Assembly (NCBI GenBank): GCA_035311445.1
Contig: DATGCX010000276.1
Coordinates: 1-64,000, forward strand
Origin: JAJPKK01 sp035311445
GTDB lineage: Bacteria; Pseudomonadota; Alphaproteobacteria; Rhizobiales; Xanthobacteraceae
Length of the DNA stretch: 64,000 bases
Reading direction: 5' to 3'
Notes under the pieces: generated by a model
What the model was told of the DNA's origin: nothing
Databases searched by the model: none
The model's input: the letters and a program-made list of their open reading frames with translations, nothing else
Shown here: positions 7,681 to 16,569 of the stretch, piece by piece
Position numbering within the stretch: position 1 is the stretch's first letter
Layout of the letters: the number at the start of each line of letters is the position of its first letter
Position numbers and translations under genes: made by a program

Positions 7681-9564
7681 TCAGGCGTTGCAGCCCGTAT
7701 AGACGATCTGGCCAGGCATTCCCGCATTGACCAGCTGTGTGTCCGCCGATGCGCGGGCGAGATCAAGCGAACTACCGACCGAGGCGAACAGGCGGCTCGC
7801 ATCGTCGCTGCTCTGCGCGACGACAAGGCAGCCAAACGCCGTAGAAGGCACGACGGCGTCACTGAGCGCACATCCGCCGAACTGGCTGTTACAGGCCCGC
7901 AGCGCATCGAGGCTTGCGCTGGCCAGCGTGGGCGACGCGCGTACGACCCATGCTCCGCCGTTGTTCCAGCCGAGCGCGATGGCCCTGAACGCAACCGGCG
8001 GCGCAACCACAGTGTAGGCGGGCTGGGCGACGACCGGCGCATAAGCTGGCTGAGCTGGCACGAGTACCGGCGCAACCGCTTGCTGGGCCGGCGCTGCAGC
8101 CTGAGCCTGGCCGAGACTCGTCAGCATCGAAGCGAACTGGCCGATCGCGTCCATCACGCCGCCACCGCCACCTCCGGCACCTCCAGATCCGTCCTGGCCT
8201 CCGGACCCCACGGTGATGTTGTTGACGCTGCCACCGCCGGTGCCGCCGGTCGCGGTTGCAGTGCCACCTGTCCCGATGCCGGTGCCACCGGTCCCGGTGC
8301 CGGTCCCACCTGTCCCAGTCCCGGTGCCTCCTGTCCCACTTCCAGTCCCACCGCTGGGGCCCGTGCCTTTGCTGCCGCTTCCGGCAACTTTGCCGCCGCC
8401 AACGCCAACTCCGGCTCCGCCCACCCCGATCCCGGCGCCTTTGCCGCCGCCAACACCGACTCCAGCGCCGCCGACGCCAACCCCGGACCCAGTGCCGCTG
8501 CCAACACCGACTCCGGCTCCGCCAACGCCGACCCCGGCACCGGTGCCGCTGCCAACACCCACTCCGGCGCCGCCAACGCCGACCCCGGACCCAGTGCCGC
8601 TGCCAACACCGACTCCGGCTCCGCCGACCCCGACCCCGGCCCCACTGCCGCTGCCCACACCGACTCCGGCGCCGCCAACGCCGACCCCGGCCCCTTTGCC
8701 GCCGCCGACGCCAACTCCGGCACCGCCAACGCCAACCCCAGCACCTTTGCCGCCGCCGACACCAACTCCGGCACCGCCAACGCCAACCCCAGCCCCAGTG
8801 CCGCTACCAACCCCAACTCCGGCACCGCCGACCCCGACTCCAGCCCCAGTGCCGCTGCCAACACCGACTCCGGCGCCGCCAACGCCGACCCCGGCACCTT
8901 TGCCGCCGCCGACACCAACTCCGGCACCGCCAACGCCGATTCCAGGCCCAGTGCCGCCGACCCCGACGCCAGCACCGCCGACCCCGACTCCAGCCCCGGT
9001 GCCGACGCCAACGCCAGCACCGCCGACGCCGATTCCGGCGCCTCTACCGCCGCCGACACCCAACCCGGCGCCACCGACTCCGATCCCGCTGCTATTGTTG
9101 CTGCTGACACCAACCCCGGCGCCGCCGAGACCGATTCCACTCCCGTTGCGGCCGCCGCCTACGCCTACCCCGGCGCCGCCAACACCTATCCCGCTTGCAT
9201 TACGGCCACCAACACCCACCCCGGCGCCGCCAATGCCGATCCCGGTGCTGTGGGCACTCGACGCGCCGGTGGTTCGAAGGGGGGCCGAATTCAACCGGGT
9301 CCCCGAGTTGATCGAGTGCAGTTGACCCGAGGAGAGACGGGTCGTCGCCATGGTCGGATGCGTTGGGGCTGACCAGCGCGACGCGGAAAACGAGGGGCGC
9401 AGCGTAAAGGCCGGACGGAAGGCCGTCATCCGCGGCGCCGAAAATGCCGGGGCGCGAAAGCCCCCGAACCCGCCACGGCCGAAAGCCGAGGCATCGGTCG
9501 AAACGAGGCAAGAACTGCCGAGTGCCGCAAGCGCAGTAACTGCAAGAACTGAGGTACGCGTCAT
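7681..9564 (-). CDS. Secreted glycine-rich tandem-repeat protein
   Basis: 627 residues. It has an N-terminal signal peptide ('VLAVTALAALGSS'), a basic/Phe-rich linker, then a long repeat region dominated by 17-residue units built on 'GVGVGGAGVGVG' with variable 'GGK', 'SGT' or 'GGT' linkers. A non-repetitive C-terminal domain of about 150 residues begins near 'MDAIGQFASML' and carries 'ALGWNNGGAWVVRAS', 'CNSQFGGCALSD' and 'FGCLVVAQ'; it faintly recalls DUF4189 domains. Probably an exported surface or matrix protein. The ATG at 9564 has GGAGA upstream and lies at the head of a 400-base divergent spacer. Confidence 0.75.
   Translation of the reverse strand: MTRTSVLAVTALAALGSSCLVSTDASAFGRGGFGGFRAPAFSAPRMTAFRPAFTLRPSFSASRWSAPTHPTMATTRLSSGQLHSINSGTRLNSAPLRTTGASSAHSTGIGIGGAGVGVGGRNASGIGVGGAGVGVGGGRNGSGIGLGGAGVGVSSNNSSGIGVGGAGLGVGGGRGAGIGVGGAGVGVGTGAGVGVGGAGVGVGGTGPGIGVGGAGVGVGGGKGAGVGVGGAGVGVGSGTGAGVGVGGAGVGVGSGTGAGVGVGGAGVGVGGGKGAGVGVGGAGVGVGGGKGAGVGVGGAGVGVGSGSGAGVGVGGAGVGVGSGTGSGVGVGGAGVGVGSGTGAGVGVGGAGVGVGSGTGSGVGVGGAGVGVGGGKGAGIGVGGAGVGVGGGKVAGSGSKGTGPSGGTGSGTGGTGTGTGGTGTGTGGTGIGTGGTATATGGTGGGSVNNITVGSGGQDGSGGAGGGGGGVMDAIGQFASMLTSLGQAQAAAPAQQAVAPVLVPAQPAYAPVVAQPAYTVVAPPVAFRAIALGWNNGGAWVVRASPTLASASLDALRACNSQFGGCALSDAVVPSTAFGCLVVAQSSDDASRLFASVGSSLDLARASADTQLVNAGMPGQIVYTGCNA
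8390..9240 (-). repeat. In-frame 51-base tandem repeats inside the glycine-rich gene
   Basis: The repeat units are 51 bases (17 codons), best conserved at about 8400-8950 and drifting toward 9240, where some units are shorter. Because length and composition are so regular, several other frames on both strands stay open through the block, giving Pro-Thr-Ala-rich antisense frames. Confidence 0.8.
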
Positions 9565-9963
9565 AATAGTCTCCGTGAACACGCGATGCGTGGATTCGCA
9601 TCTGCCCCTTCGGTCACCCGACCACGGCTGCGCGTTCGCCTTGCGGCGGCGCGTTTACAACTCGTTTACCGACTGTTTACAGGCGGGAACGCGCTGAAGG
9701 TGTGCGGAGGGAACCGCAATCCGTTAGGTATTCAATGACTTGGCGACGATACAAACAAAGGCTGCACAATACGCGTCGTCTCCACGCAATGGCAGACGAC
9801 GGGAGAGTTAACAAAGCCTCGCCAGCCGTGAACTCTGCGACCTCTTTGCACGACTGAATAACATTAGCACCAGGGGCGGGAGCTGCTGCCCATATTCGGC
9901 GGCGCGAACGGGGCCATTCAGCCGCGGTTTTCGCGCAATTGCCTGACGGCGTGAGGCGACCGA
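9565..9963. other. Divergent promoter spacer
   Basis: About 400 bases between the divergently transcribed glycine-repeat gene and the OmpR-like regulator gene. No coding sequence or clear operator palindrome was seen. The geometry would let the regulator control both genes. Confidence 0.4.
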
Positions 9964-9969
9964 TTGATA

Positions 9970-10932
9970 ATGAAGCAGCGAATACTGGTTATTGGTGACG
10001 ACGCAGGCCTGCGGGCAACGCTCGCACGCTGGCTGATCACCGCAGGTTATTCGGTCGAGCTTGCCGAGAGCGCCAGGCACGCTCGCAAGGTCCTGGCGGA
10101 TAAAAGGATCGGGCTCGCCATCGTGGCACCGGAGCGACTGGACGGTGACGCCCTCGCCGGCAAGCTTCGCACCGAGGTGGACCGACTGATTCTGGTGACG
10201 GGGCCTTCGGTGGATTCAAGGCCATCGATCGGGCACTCAGTTCGAGCCGACGGCTATCTCGCGAGGCCCTTGCGCGAAGACGATGTGTTGGCTCAGGTCG
10301 AGGCCGCGTTGAAGATCGGAGCGCGCACCGCGGAAGCTGCTCCTGAGCCGCTGCGCTTTGCTGGTTACACTCTGGACCCCGTTGCGCGCAGCTGTCACGA
10401 CGCAAATGGCCGTATCGTGGCACTGACGCGAGCGGAGCTTTCGTTGCTGCTGTCGCTGGCGCATCAGCCGGGCCGCATGGTGTCGCGCGATGAACTGACC
10501 CGCGCCGTGGCCGGCCGGGCGGCGGAGCGCGGTGACCGCAGTGTTGATGTACTGATCTCACGGCTACGTCGCAAGATCGAGGTCAATCCGAAATCGCCCC
10601 TGCTCATTATCACCGCGCCGGGGGTGGGTTACATGATGGCCGCAAACCCGTTCGCGACCCACACAGCCCTTGCACCGAATCCTGCCGCGGAGGCAACGGC
10701 GCCCGATGCGGCCGCGATGTATTCCCCCGAGCCCGCCGCAACGGCCGCAAGAGTGTCGGATTCGCCGCCGCGCAAAGCGCCCATCGGCGTCAGGGCGCTG
10801 GCGGGAATAGCTCGTCTTGCGACCATCATTTCTGCGGGGATTGAAGCAATGATCAGTGCGCTTTCACCGCTTGCCGAGAGGCCACGCCAATCAACCGGGC
10901 GCCGACCGGAACACGGCGCACAGCAGCGATGA
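9970..10932 (+). CDS. OmpR-type winged-helix regulator with a degenerate receiver domain
   Basis: 320 residues: receiver-like domain (about 1-112), OmpR/PhoB winged-helix DNA-binding domain (about 125-220, 'RAELSLLLSLAHQPGRMVSRDEL' region and 'VDVLISRLRRKIE'), then an Ala/Pro-rich tail of about 95 residues. The first acidic pair is kept (Asp10, Asp11), but the phospho-acceptor position aligns with Ala53 ('IVAPERLDG') and the conserved Lys is Arg99 ('YLARPL'). It is probably not controlled by phosphorylation. No histidine kinase is adjacent. A TTG two codons upstream (9964) has better spacing to GAGG and may be the true start. Confidence 0.85.
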   Translation: MKQRILVIGDDAGLRATLARWLITAGYSVELAESARHARKVLADKRIGLAIVAPERLDGDALAGKLRTEVDRLILVTGPSVDSRPSIGHSVRADGYLARPLREDDVLAQVEAALKIGARTAEAAPEPLRFAGYTLDPVARSCHDANGRIVALTRAELSLLLSLAHQPGRMVSRDELTRAVAGRAAERGDRSVDVLISRLRRKIEVNPKSPLLIITAPGVGYMMAANPFATHTALAPNPAAEATAPDAAAMYSPEPAATAARVSDSPPRKAPIGVRALAGIARLATIISAGIEAMISALSPLAERPRQSTGRRPEHGAQQR

Positions 10933-10950
10933 CGGTCCAAGTTAAGAAAC

Positions 10951-11241
10951 TTAAGATAAGTGTGCCGGTGAAAACGAACGCTCCCTTCGTGAAGGCATGT
11001 AGGATACGCCAAGCAACATGTACTGCAGCCAGATCACGAATACATAAATCCAGCTGTGCGCCAATCTTCCATCGGACTTGAGCAGGCCGCGTTCGAGGCC
11101 ATAAGCGCCGACGCCGGCAAAAAAGTAAATTACGTGGTGCAGCAAGCGACCGGCTTGAAAGGCGATCGGACCGAACTGCGTCAGATGCCTCGGCTGGAAA
11201 ACAAACGCCAAAGGCACATAAGCCAGTTCTGAGACGATCAA
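10951..11241 (-). pseudogene. Acyltransferase-3 family fragment
   Basis: 96 codons reading 'FGPIAFQAGRLLHHVIYFF' and 'GVGAYGLERGLLKSDGRLA', which match the middle of acyltransferase-3 membrane proteins (normally 350-400 residues). The N-terminal half with the catalytic His and the C-terminal helices are missing. It is a remnant, or at most a membrane peptide. It converges on the regulator gene. Confidence 0.55.
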
Positions 11242-11476
11242 TAATGCAATGAAGTATTGGAATAGGCGTGCATCCGCGTCAGCCGACTAAAGTTTATTAA
11301 GTTTGTTGAGCGATCCTGATGAGGTCGATCGCCACGCCGCGCGTCGGCTGCTCCCTTCTTCGTTTGAAAATCAAATCCATCGAACTGCAGCAAATCGAGC
11401 ACGTGCGCCATCGCGTGCTGCCCGGCAAACGCGACTTCAGTGCACGTGCTCCCGACTCCCCTCATTTGTTGCCTGC

Positions 11477-12406
11477 TCAGAAATCTGCCTTGTCAGCATG
11501 CGGGATGCCGATCTCGTTGTCGCTGTGGAATCCAAACGGGTTTTCGGCGCAGGAAACTTCCGGCCACTCGAGGCGATCTCTCACATAGATCACGGACGCG
11601 GTCCACGGCGTCGTAAAGGCGCCTTCATCCTCAATCGTGAAGTGGACCAGCAGGAACTTGTCGTCATAGGTCGGGCTGACGGGTCCGGCGGGACGCCAAT
11701 TCTCTTTCGCGGCGCGTTCCAGCACGTCTTTCACAGCTTCGCGGTCGAGCATCTGATAGCGTTCAATAACGTGGAGCCTTTCCGTGTATGGCGTGCCGAA
11801 CAAGTCGATCATGGGGTACGGACGATCGGTCTTGATTCCGACCGTGTCGATCACCAGCGTGTCGCCCTCGTAATGACCGACAGCATCCCCATGCCAGGAC
11901 GGCGTCACGTGCGCGGGATGCGGCTCATTCAGACGCACGTAGCGGATCTCGTGGTCCTCATTGAAGAGCATCACGATCTTGTCCGGGAGCTGCAGCATCT
12001 GCATGGCCATGTGCTTGAAGAGGAACGGCACCGGTTCGGGCCAGCATTGATTGGCCGGACTCGGATAGGTAACGCCGGCCAGCGAGAGTTCGCCCTTATG
12101 CTTCACGACCTGCGCGGCCCAGGGCTGCAAGATAGGATTGGTATAATCGCCGACCAGCTGGCCGTAATCGCTCTGGCCGTTGTCCTTGCGCCGCGACCGG
12201 TTCGTGACCGGGCCGGGACCCGATGCCGGCGGCACAAACCACGGAAGCGACCCATGGCGCCAGATGCCGGAAAAATCCGGGGCGGGCACGGCGCCCTGCG
12301 AACCGCTGTTCGCCTGTCCGGCCGCGGACGCCGTCTGTTGCCCCGAAGCGGGGCTGGCAGCGGCCATCAACATTCCCAATAAGAGCAAAGTCCGCTGCAA
12401 ATTCAT
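11477..12406 (-). CDS. Secreted protein of unknown function ('DFSGIW' type)
   Basis: 309 residues with a clear signal peptide ('LLLLGMLMAAASPASGQQ'), then 'PDFSGIWRHGS', several Trp/Pro-rich segments and 'HYEGDTLVIDTVGI'. Proteins with this pattern are frequent paralogues in Bradyrhizobiaceae and have no known function. The ATG at 12406 is preceded by GGGAGGG. Transcribed alone. Confidence 0.7.
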   Translation of the reverse strand: MNLQRTLLLLGMLMAAASPASGQQTASAAGQANSGSQGAVPAPDFSGIWRHGSLPWFVPPASGPGPVTNRSRRKDNGQSDYGQLVGDYTNPILQPWAAQVVKHKGELSLAGVTYPSPANQCWPEPVPFLFKHMAMQMLQLPDKIVMLFNEDHEIRYVRLNEPHPAHVTPSWHGDAVGHYEGDTLVIDTVGIKTDRPYPMIDLFGTPYTERLHVIERYQMLDREAVKDVLERAAKENWRPAGPVSPTYDDKFLLVHFTIEDEGAFTTPWTASVIYVRDRLEWPEVSCAENPFGFHSDNEIGIPHADKADF

Positions 12407-12961
12407 GGCACCCTCCCTGCATGAGTTGCTCGGCTTCCCGCACCACCTCATGGTACCGGCGCAAATTATATTTTATCGCAAATGGACAAGTTAAGGAACT
12501 CTGCATGACCGGCGGCGTTACGCCGACAACCGATGCGTGATGCGGGGAGCCACCGAACTTTGTAGTTCAGCGTACTTTGGTGTTTTCCATCAGAGTTCTT
12601 TGTGCAATGCCGGACATAGGGGATGGTCGCTTCGCATAAAACCGACTACGACAGAAGCTTCAGCGCTGATGCGCTTCCAATGATCGCCACCGTCAAGGCG
12701 GGGGAATGGGCGTGACTCCGCCGCAGACGTGACGCGGCATCCCGCACGTCCAGCGCAGCGTTGCGGTGACACGAAGCCGTGCCTTGAGCGCGAGGCGGAG
12801 CAAAACCAGACAGGCCCGCGGGATTCTCCCACTGCCTGTTGCAGTCAATAGCCGCGGGGTGTTTTTGCGCGCAACCGCACCCCCTGACCGTCAAATAACA
12901 GCCCAACAAGTAGGGCTGGATTTTTGGACCAGATTGGAGAGGGAAGCGTGAGGAGGAGCAC
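12407..12961. other. Divergent intergenic region
   Basis: About 555 bases between the secreted protein gene (minus) and the di-heme cytochrome gene (plus). Promoters for both should lie here. Open frames on the minus strand across 12590-13329 are shadows. No other element was recognised. Confidence 0.5.
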
Positions 12962-14149
12962 ATGTCGCGACTTTCGACGGTACTATTATCTGTGGTGGCC
13001 CTGATTTTTGGTGTTTCGCATGGACAGTCACAGACCAGCACCGATGGTAAATCCATCTTCCGGTTCGACACGTTTGGCGACGAACAGAAGTGGACCGATA
13101 CGCTGCAGATGCAGAAAGTCATCAAGGACGTCAGTCCGCGGACCGCTCTGGCCGTCGGATTGAAAGTCGACTCCGACGCGCTTCCGGCGGCAGTGATCAA
13201 CGCCATCCAGGCCGGGCAGGTGAACCTCGACGACCCCGCGGTGACGCTCCAGTTGCTGAAGCTCAACGCCGTCGTCGGCGTGATCGGCAAAGTGACCGGT
13301 CCGAACAACCACCTTGCGACCTTCGGCATTACCTGCGCGCTGTGTCATTCGACGGTCGACAACTCTGTCGCCCCCGGGATCGGGCACCGTCTCGACGGTT
13401 GGCCCAATCGCACGCTGAACGTGGGCGCGATCGTCGCCCTGTCGCCCGTGGTCCTCGACAAGGCGCCGTTCCAGAGCTGGGGCCCCGGCAAATTCGATCC
13501 GCGTTTTCAAATCTTCAACGGCAAGACCATCGAATCCTTGTTCAGCACCACGGTCCCGGTCGTCCTTGCACCCGCCTTCGGCCTCAAGGGCGTCGGCTTC
13601 GAGACCTACACGGGCGACGGCGTGATTTCCTACTGGAACAGCTATGTCGGCGTGACGCAGATGGGCGGGCATGGCAGCTTCAGTGATCCCCGAATTGGAG
13701 TTAGCGTGAAGCAAAATCCCGACTTGGTGACACCCGAGCTCCCCGCGCTGCTGCAGTATCAGCTCGGTCTGCTGACGCCCCCACCGCCCGCAGGAAGTTT
13801 CAATGCGGCAGCCGCGCTGCGCGGTCAGGCGGTATTCAACGGTGCCGGCGGATGCGCAAGATGCCACAAGCCGCCGCTGTTCACCGATGTGCTCAGCGGA
13901 CCCGATCCCAACGTGCCGTTCCTGCACTCTCCTTCCGAGGTCGGAACCGACCCGGCCTATGCCAACCGCACCGCCACCAAGATGTACCGGACGACACCGC
14001 TGCGCGCGCTCTGGCAGCATCCGCCGTACTTCCACGACGGCAGCGCCGCTGATCTGCCCGCCGTGGTCGATCACTACAACGCGCAGTTCCACCTTCGCCT
14101 CAACAACGGGCAGAAGGCCGACCTCGTCGAATATTTGAAAACGCTGTAG
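12962..14149 (+). CDS. Di-heme cytochrome c, cytochrome-c-peroxidase-like
   Basis: 395 residues with a signal peptide and two heme-binding motifs, CALCH (125-129) and CARCH (298-302). The C-terminal part ('RTTPLRALWQHPPYFHDGSA') is typical of the cytochrome c peroxidase/MauG superfamily, where it surrounds the distal heme. It should act in the periplasm. The long spacing between hemes and the low similarity of the first half mean peroxidase activity is not certain. The start follows GAGGAGGAG. Confidence 0.85.
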   Translation: MSRLSTVLLSVVALIFGVSHGQSQTSTDGKSIFRFDTFGDEQKWTDTLQMQKVIKDVSPRTALAVGLKVDSDALPAAVINAIQAGQVNLDDPAVTLQLLKLNAVVGVIGKVTGPNNHLATFGITCALCHSTVDNSVAPGIGHRLDGWPNRTLNVGAIVALSPVVLDKAPFQSWGPGKFDPRFQIFNGKTIESLFSTTVPVVLAPAFGLKGVGFETYTGDGVISYWNSYVGVTQMGGHGSFSDPRIGVSVKQNPDLVTPELPALLQYQLGLLTPPPPAGSFNAAAALRGQAVFNGAGGCARCHKPPLFTDVLSGPDPNVPFLHSPSEVGTDPAYANRTATKMYRTTPLRALWQHPPYFHDGSAADLPAVVDHYNAQFHLRLNNGQKADLVEYLKTL

Positions 14150-14161
14150 ACGGAAGGATGA

Positions 14162-14234
14162 TGTAGGGGCGACCCTTGTGGTCGCCCTGTTGCGGGATGC
14201 AACGAATGGGGCGACCACAAGGGTCGCCCCTACA
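14162..14234. repeat. Palindromic GC-rich repeat (family A), full copy
   Basis: Perfect 26-base inverted arms at 14162-14187 and 14209-14234 around a 21-base centre. The core reads 'GGGCGACCACAAGGGTCGCC'. It lies directly after the cytochrome gene and could act as a terminator or mRNA-end structure for both converging genes. A second copy is at 29292-29371. Confidence 0.85.
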
Positions 14235-14292
14235 GCGGGATGTGTCACGACACCGCTTGTGCGGCTGCTTTAGCAGCGCGCCTTTGCGCGTC

Positions 14293-15264
14293 CTATGCGG
14301 CATCCGCCCGGACAAGAATATTTCGCACCAACGCCCGCAGCGCGTGCAAGTCCTTCACGAACAGCCGAATGCCTTCGGCGAGCTTTTCGGTCGCCATGGC
14401 GTCCTGATTGAGGAGGAAACGGAATCTCCTCTCGTCAAGGATGAGCCGCGCGGGGGCCTCGCCGGGGTTTGCCGGGTCGAGCCGTCGTGCGAGTTGCCCC
14501 TGATTGGCCGCGAGAGCGTCGAGCAGCGCCGGCGCGATCGTGAGGCGATCGCAGCCGGCCAGTGCCTCGATCTGGCCGGCATTGCGAAAGGACGCTCCCA
14601 TTATGGCGGTGCCGAAGCCGTGGGCTTTATAGTAGGCATAAATGCTGCGCACCGATGCGACGCCCGGATCGGTTTCCGCCGTGTAAGGACCGCCGCCGGC
14701 CTTCACGTGCCAGTCGAGGATGCGGCCGACGAAAGGCGAGATCAGGAACACCGCCGCATCGGCGCAGGCCGCCGCCTGCACCAGCGAAAACAGCAAAGTC
14801 AGATTGCAGTCGATACGGTCGCGCTGCAATATTTCGGCGGCCCGGATGCCTTCGAACGTCGAGGCGACCTTGATCAGGATGCGGTCGCGGGTGACGCCGC
14901 GGGCCTCGTAGGCCGCAATAATGGCCCGGGCTTTGTCGACGGTCGCTCTGGTATCGAAGGCGAGGTCCGCATCGACCTCGGTCGAGACGCGGCCGGGGAC
15001 GATCTTGGTGAGTTCCGTGCCGAACGACACCGCCAGCCGATCACACACCGTCGCCGCGACCGCCTCTGGGTCGCCCCCCCTGCCCCGCCCCCACGCCACC
15101 GCTTCTTCGACGAGATGTGCATAAGCGGGGTTCTCGACTGCCTTGAGCAGCAGAGTCGGGTTTGTGGTGCAATCCTGCGGCTTGAGGCGGCGCACGGCCT
15201 CGATGTCGCCGGTATCGGCGACCACGACCGTCATGCTTTTCAGTTGCTCAAGCTTCGAAGCCAT
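14293..15264 (-). CDS. tal: Transaldolase
   Basis: 323 residues, the size of TalB-type enzymes. The Schiff-base Lys132 is in 'ILIKVAST', and other family blocks ('CTTNPTLLLKA', 'CNLTLLFSLVQAAACADA', 'ISPFVGRILDW') are present. It transfers a dihydroxyacetone unit between sugar phosphates in the non-oxidative pentose phosphate pathway, producing among others sedoheptulose 7-phosphate, the precursor of the heptose pathway encoded just upstream (hldE, hldD). The start has CGGAGAA upstream. Confidence 0.95.
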   Translation of the reverse strand: MASKLEQLKSMTVVVADTGDIEAVRRLKPQDCTTNPTLLLKAVENPAYAHLVEEAVAWGRGRGGDPEAVAATVCDRLAVSFGTELTKIVPGRVSTEVDADLAFDTRATVDKARAIIAAYEARGVTRDRILIKVASTFEGIRAAEILQRDRIDCNLTLLFSLVQAAACADAAVFLISPFVGRILDWHVKAGGGPYTAETDPGVASVRSIYAYYKAHGFGTAIMGASFRNAGQIEALAGCDRLTIAPALLDALAANQGQLARRLDPANPGEAPARLILDERRFRFLLNQDAMATEKLAEGIRLFVKDLHALRALVRNILVRADAA

Positions 15265-15316
15265 TCAGGTTCTCCGTTCAATCTAAAGCGCCGCTCTACG
15301 AGGTACGCCTTCGCTC

Positions 15317-15395
15317 TGTCACCCGCGGGCTTGACCCGCGGGTCCATCTTTTCGCATGAGGATGGATTGTCGGGTCATCAAGCCCGGCAATGACG
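15317..15395. repeat. REP-like palindromic repeat (family C)
   Basis: Two imperfect hairpins, 'ACCCGCGGGCTTGACCCGCG' and a 'GGGTCATCAAGCCCGGCAAT' half, in the spacer between transaldolase and the AGE epimerase. Related copies are at 33337-33421 and 39753-39840, with a partial one near 18160-18190. Confidence 0.7.
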
Positions 15396-15429
15396 CCGGA
15401 TGTCAGCAGGACGTGGTCCCACCCGCTAC

Positions 15430-16569
15430 CTACGCAATCAGCGGCAATACAGCATCATCCGTAAAGGCCGCTGTGAGATGATACAGGCTGGTGGCGGGCG
15501 TGGCTTGCACAATCTCCTGTCCGTCGGCATTTATCCTTTCGATCCAAAGGCCCGGGCGTGCTCCCGCAAGGTGGCGTGCAATCCCCGCGCGCGCCTGTGG
15601 GGCACGATCAGGCTGAAGCCGCGCCACCGCCTTGAGCCGCTCGGTTTGCGGCCAGAGGCGAAAACCGCCATCCGCAATCGTCCCATCACTCCAGAGGCCG
15701 TTCATAACCAAACGGTTGGCCGCGCTTACTGCGTACCGCTCGGCAAACTCAAACAGGGAGCGGGCAGCCGAGGTCAAGTGTGGTGCGGCCGGCACCCCAA
15801 AAGCGGCAGCCGACTTTTCGTACCAGCGGAGCAGCCAGATCCATTCATAATGATGGCCCGGCTCGACCAGGAATTGACCGGTCTCCAGGCATGGCGCCAG
15901 CGCCTCATCAAAATACTCCGGCAGCGCGCCCTCCTTCGCCTGGAAAAACCGGGCGAAGAAAAGAGCGGCGAGATCGCGGGCCCAGTTGAAAAAACGTTCA
16001 TCGCGGAATGCGTCGCCTGCTGCCAGCAGCGCCTCGAAGAGGTGCATGTGGGGATTTTGCCGTCGCGGGCCGGAGCCCGGAATGTTGTCGCGATACCCGC
16101 CCGCCGGATGAACGAACTGCGTCGCAATGTAGTCCGCGACGGCAATGGCATCCGCATGCACGCGGTCGGCGCCCATGACCTCGGCGGCCGCCGCAAAGGC
16201 GAGCAGGACAAAGGCATGATCATAAAGGTCGCGTGTCGAATCGGTCGGTCGACTGTCGAGATCGAAGCGCCAGGCAAAGCCTCCATCGGGAAGCCGCGCC
16301 GGCCCGCGCAGGAAATCGAGCCCGAGCGCAACTGCTTCTTTGGCGCGCGGCACGCCATAGCGTGCCGCGCTGGAAAACGCATAGGTCTGGCGCGCCGCGA
16401 CGCGCAGGCGCCGAAACGGCGCCTCGCATTGCAGAGAAGAATCGAGATGTTCGTGGAAGGCGCGGCGCCGCCAATCGACGCCGTGCTCAAGCCAAAGAGG
16501 CCACGCATGATCCGCGAGCCAAAGCAAGCCCTCTTGCCCCAACGGCGCCTGCCGATCGGGCATAAGCAT
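15430..16569 (-). CDS. AGE-family epimerase/isomerase
   Basis: 379 residues of the N-acylglucosamine 2-epimerase / mannose-6-phosphate isomerase (aldose-ketose isomerase) family, an alpha/alpha barrel. Family markers include 'TRDLYDHAFVLLAFAAAAE', 'NPHMHLFEALLAA' and 'EPGHHYEWIWLLRWYE', the last two carrying the catalytic histidines. The substrate may be a mannose- or heptose-type sugar, since the gene is coupled to hldE: its ATG overlaps the hldE stop as TGATG. A GTG one codon earlier is also possible. Confidence 0.88.
   Translation of the reverse strand: MLMPDRQAPLGQEGLLWLADHAWPLWLEHGVDWRRRAFHEHLDSSLQCEAPFRRLRVAARQTYAFSSAARYGVPRAKEAVALGLDFLRGPARLPDGGFAWRFDLDSRPTDSTRDLYDHAFVLLAFAAAAEVMGADRVHADAIAVADYIATQFVHPAGGYRDNIPGSGPRRQNPHMHLFEALLAAGDAFRDERFFNWARDLAALFFARFFQAKEGALPEYFDEALAPCLETGQFLVEPGHHYEWIWLLRWYEKSAAAFGVPAAPHLTSAARSLFEFAERYAVSAANRLVMNGLWSDGTIADGGFRLWPQTERLKAVARLQPDRAPQARAGIARHLAGARPGLWIERINADGQEIVQATPATSLYHLTAAFTDDAVLPLIA

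Noticed and set aside
8390..9240. Regular repeats that could be read as a CRISPR array
   Set aside because: Units are tandem, in frame and without unique spacers; they encode the glycine repeats.
7564..9372. 602-codon plus-strand frame and Pro-Thr-Ala-rich frames over the glycine-repeat gene
   Set aside because: Side effect of the periodic 51-base repeat; only the minus-strand frame has a signal peptide, ribosome site and non-repeat C-terminal domain.
11303..12382. 359-codon plus-strand frame
   Set aside because: Antisense of the secreted 'DFSGIW' protein gene.
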